Below, one piece after another: positions 61,880 through 64,000 of a stretch of 64,000 nt of DNA. The notes beneath the pieces were generated by a model. The model was given only the letters and a program-made list of their open reading frames with translations, was not told the origin of the DNA and did no database searches. The DNA comes from Mimachlamys varia (lineage: Eukaryota > Mollusca > Bivalvia > Pectinida > Pectinidae). Positions within the stretch are counted from its first letter, which is position 1. Each line of letters starts with the position of its first letter. The stretch covers positions 2,108,001-2,172,000 of the forward strand of contig OX392538.1 of assembly GCA_947623455.1 (NCBI GenBank). The letters run 5' to 3'. Position numbers and translations under genes: made by a program.

Positions 61880-61944
61880 GTCCATGGATAGCGCATCAAC
61901 TACACAATGTATTTGTAGCGTTAATACAGTTGAATGTAGACTAA

Positions 61945-62085
61945 AAGTTACACCCAAGTGCACTCCGTTTGGACTTGAATTGCACTCCATTTGGACTCCA
62001 GGTAAACTTGGCGTGCACTCCGTTTGGACTCCATATGAACTTGGAGTGCACTCCTGGTCCACTCCGAGTCTACCTAGAGTCCTAT
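61945..62085 (+). repeat. short degenerate repeat with GTGCACTCC and TTTGGACTCCA
   Basis: Imperfect units of CACTCCGTTTGGACTCCA alternate with CTTGGAGTGCACTCC. Several can pair with each other. Confidence 0.6.
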
Positions 62086-64000
62086 TTTTAAAGACATGAA
62101 ATTCAATTCTACTTGGGGTTCACATTCAAATTACATAAAACACTATATAAGACATGTAGTTCTGTTTACAAAAGATAAAAGATAGATATTAGAATCTATA
62201 TTAAATTTTGTTGTTTTGTGTACAAGGAATAAATATCTGGACCATTACTACATAACTTTATAATACACTTGTGTTGTGAACACATTGAACCAATTAACCT
62301 ACATGTATATAAAGATGTATAAAAGACAGTATAATATCAAGTTTTTATGAAAGTTAATTGCATAATATTTAAAATGATATTGATAACATTTGTATAGAAA
62401 CAAAAATGAATTAAACATTTTTATTGTGCATCTGAATGTCAAAAAACGTTTTTTGTGTATGTGTCCATGTATATACTATTATTTATCCATTTAAATATTG
62501 TAATTAAACAAGTATTGATGAACTTTATTCAATTTTCAAAGAATGAAAAGTATGTTATTTCATGTATGTTAGCTTTTTTTACACCCAAGGAAAAATTATT
62601 GTAACTTCTATTAAAATCAGTTTAGCTTATATGATTAGGCTTAAAACCGCTACACTATAACTATACATTTTTAATGGTAGATTGTACCCACACTACAGTA
62701 TGTGTATGGTTGTGTACTACACAATATAAGTGTCAATTATCTGTAGTGGCCAATGCCGCCATGCATGGCTGACTCTGGTCTGTCACACCTGAGATTTGTT
62801 CCAGGTGAGTGACCTGATAGCCAAGTACTGATTTGCAGTCCGTGTAATGATGAAAAATCTTAAAGTATGACTTTGACCACAGAATTACACTGTGTAGATC
62901 TCACGTTTTGTCGGTGCTTTGACATTCATGTCATAGCTACATGTACGTATCATGCATTCAGAATAAAATCAGCTTCACTTATATATACCGGTATATGAAA
63001 TGTAACTTTAATTAATTATCTCCAAGTACAATCACAGACTTAGATATCAGAGCTCTAATCTAATTCCGTGGTACCATATATATATGTACCTTTAATTCTC
63101 TCATGATTTCGTAATTTTATGCTCCCGTGTTCCATCTTTCTGTCATAATTTCGTTTCTGCTAATTAATTCCTCTATGGATAGAGATATTGAACCATAACT
63201 TTGGTAATATATGTAGTTGTATGAGGATATAAGACGCAAATCAGGTTCTGGTTATTAGTAAACTTAAACTAAAATAACATGGCTGACATTGGAGAGCCTT
63301 GTCTCTAGTTAGTAAGTTAGTTACGAGTTTTACGCCGATGCAGACACCGAATTACATCAGTGTTACGACCGGCGTTAGCCATGTCTCAGACCGGTGTATA
63401 TTTTATTTGCTTATATGACATTTGAGCACCAACAGTTTTTTTGACTGAAGATAGCGTCACACATTACATCACATGTTACAAATACAAGTATGAGTAAAAA
63501 TTTTCAATGGTAATCAAGACCATAAAGTTATAGACTTTTAAATTGATGAAAAGCCATGTCATATTGTGATGAAACTAATATGTGTCAATATCTGTTATAA
63601 ATTATAGTGGCCAATTGACATTTCTAAATATTAGAAGAGTCATACTTTAAGTTATATATTTTTTATGATATTTTATTATGCAATCAAAGCTAATAAAATA
63701 TGTTCCATATATTCAAATAATACCTGATATTCCAGAGTAGTGATTAATTGCATAATGTAATGTATGTTGACCAGTTTTAGATCAATTAGAATTAACCATG
63801 TACCGTTTGTGGTATATATGTTAGAATATTACTTTTGTCATGGCTATTATATTATATATATATATTACATGGATATGTATGTGTTTGTATTAAGTTTCAA
63901 ATTCTGTATTAAGTTTCAAATTTATAGAAGATACAAGGTCTGGTGTCTTCCCATATTATATAATTTAGTCCATATAGGGTTCAGAGTCTATAATTATCGG
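62086..64000. other. AT-rich DNA, no gene recognised
   Basis: No coding region is supported. An 18-bp direct repeat (GTATTAAGTTTCAAATT) occurs at about 63887-63922. Confidence 0.45.

Noticed and set aside
61146..61899. Repeat proteins with KNIRPTSTFTHTV or EVGRMFFTV units
   Set aside because: Products of the 39-bp minisatellite, open on both strands.

Overview
The window is AT-rich eukaryotic DNA with short spliced genes, many retroelements and many minisatellites. The repeat content suggests a marine invertebrate, most likely a bivalve mollusc: degenerate repeats carrying AAGGTCA/TGACCTTGAC motifs, LINE and SINE tails ending in (ATT)n, and short-stem-III hammerhead ribozymes. The species cannot be named from the sequence alone.

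The only recognisable host genes form a cluster of five sepiapterin reductase (SPR)-like genes between about 2.8 and 39.5 kb. SPR is the NADPH-dependent short-chain dehydrogenase that completes tetrahydrobiopterin synthesis. Each full copy has three exons: about 541 bp with the Rossmann fold and the catalytic Ser and Tyr, 129-153 bp beginning with the catalytic Lys, and a 119-bp terminal exon. Both introns are in phase 1. Copy A (minus) shows only exon 1. Copy B (plus, 8.1-9.8 kb) is a pseudogene. Copy C (minus, 20.6-16.3 kb) is the only intact one and encodes 262 residues. Copy D (minus, 30.5-23.8 kb) has one frameshift in exon 1. Copy E (plus, 34.6-39.5 kb) is frameshifted in exon 1 and broken in exon 2. 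The flanks of A, C and D are duplicated with the genes. A similar flank at 13.9-14.9 kb has no gene next to it, which suggests a lost copy.

Beside copy B lies a 2.7-kb minisatellite at 10.1-12.8 kb. Its 42/43-bp unit is a piece of the SPR terminal exon, and the array ends in what looks like the rest of that exon.

Mobile DNA fills most of the remainder. In the SPR introns there is a 569-bp Mutator-like MITE with a 9-bp target duplication (copy C), LINE fragments (copy D), and a non-coding LTR element that has landed in a 60-bp tandem array and split it (copy E). From 40 to 47.5 kb there is debris of a reverse-transcriptase retroelement with a YIDD box, possibly Penelope-like. Hammerhead ribozyme motifs lie in repeats that share sequence with this debris. 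The copy at 59357-59400 has a complete core and a perfect 6-bp stem I; the others are naturally decayed. At 52.6-58.4 kb sits a young, internally deleted Ty3/gypsy-type LTR retrotransposon on the minus strand. It has a tRNA-Pro primer site, a SCAN-like gag and integrase placed before reverse transcriptase, the Gmr1-like gene order. The right end (59-64 kb) holds a 39-bp minisatellite and otherwise unassigned AT-rich DNA.
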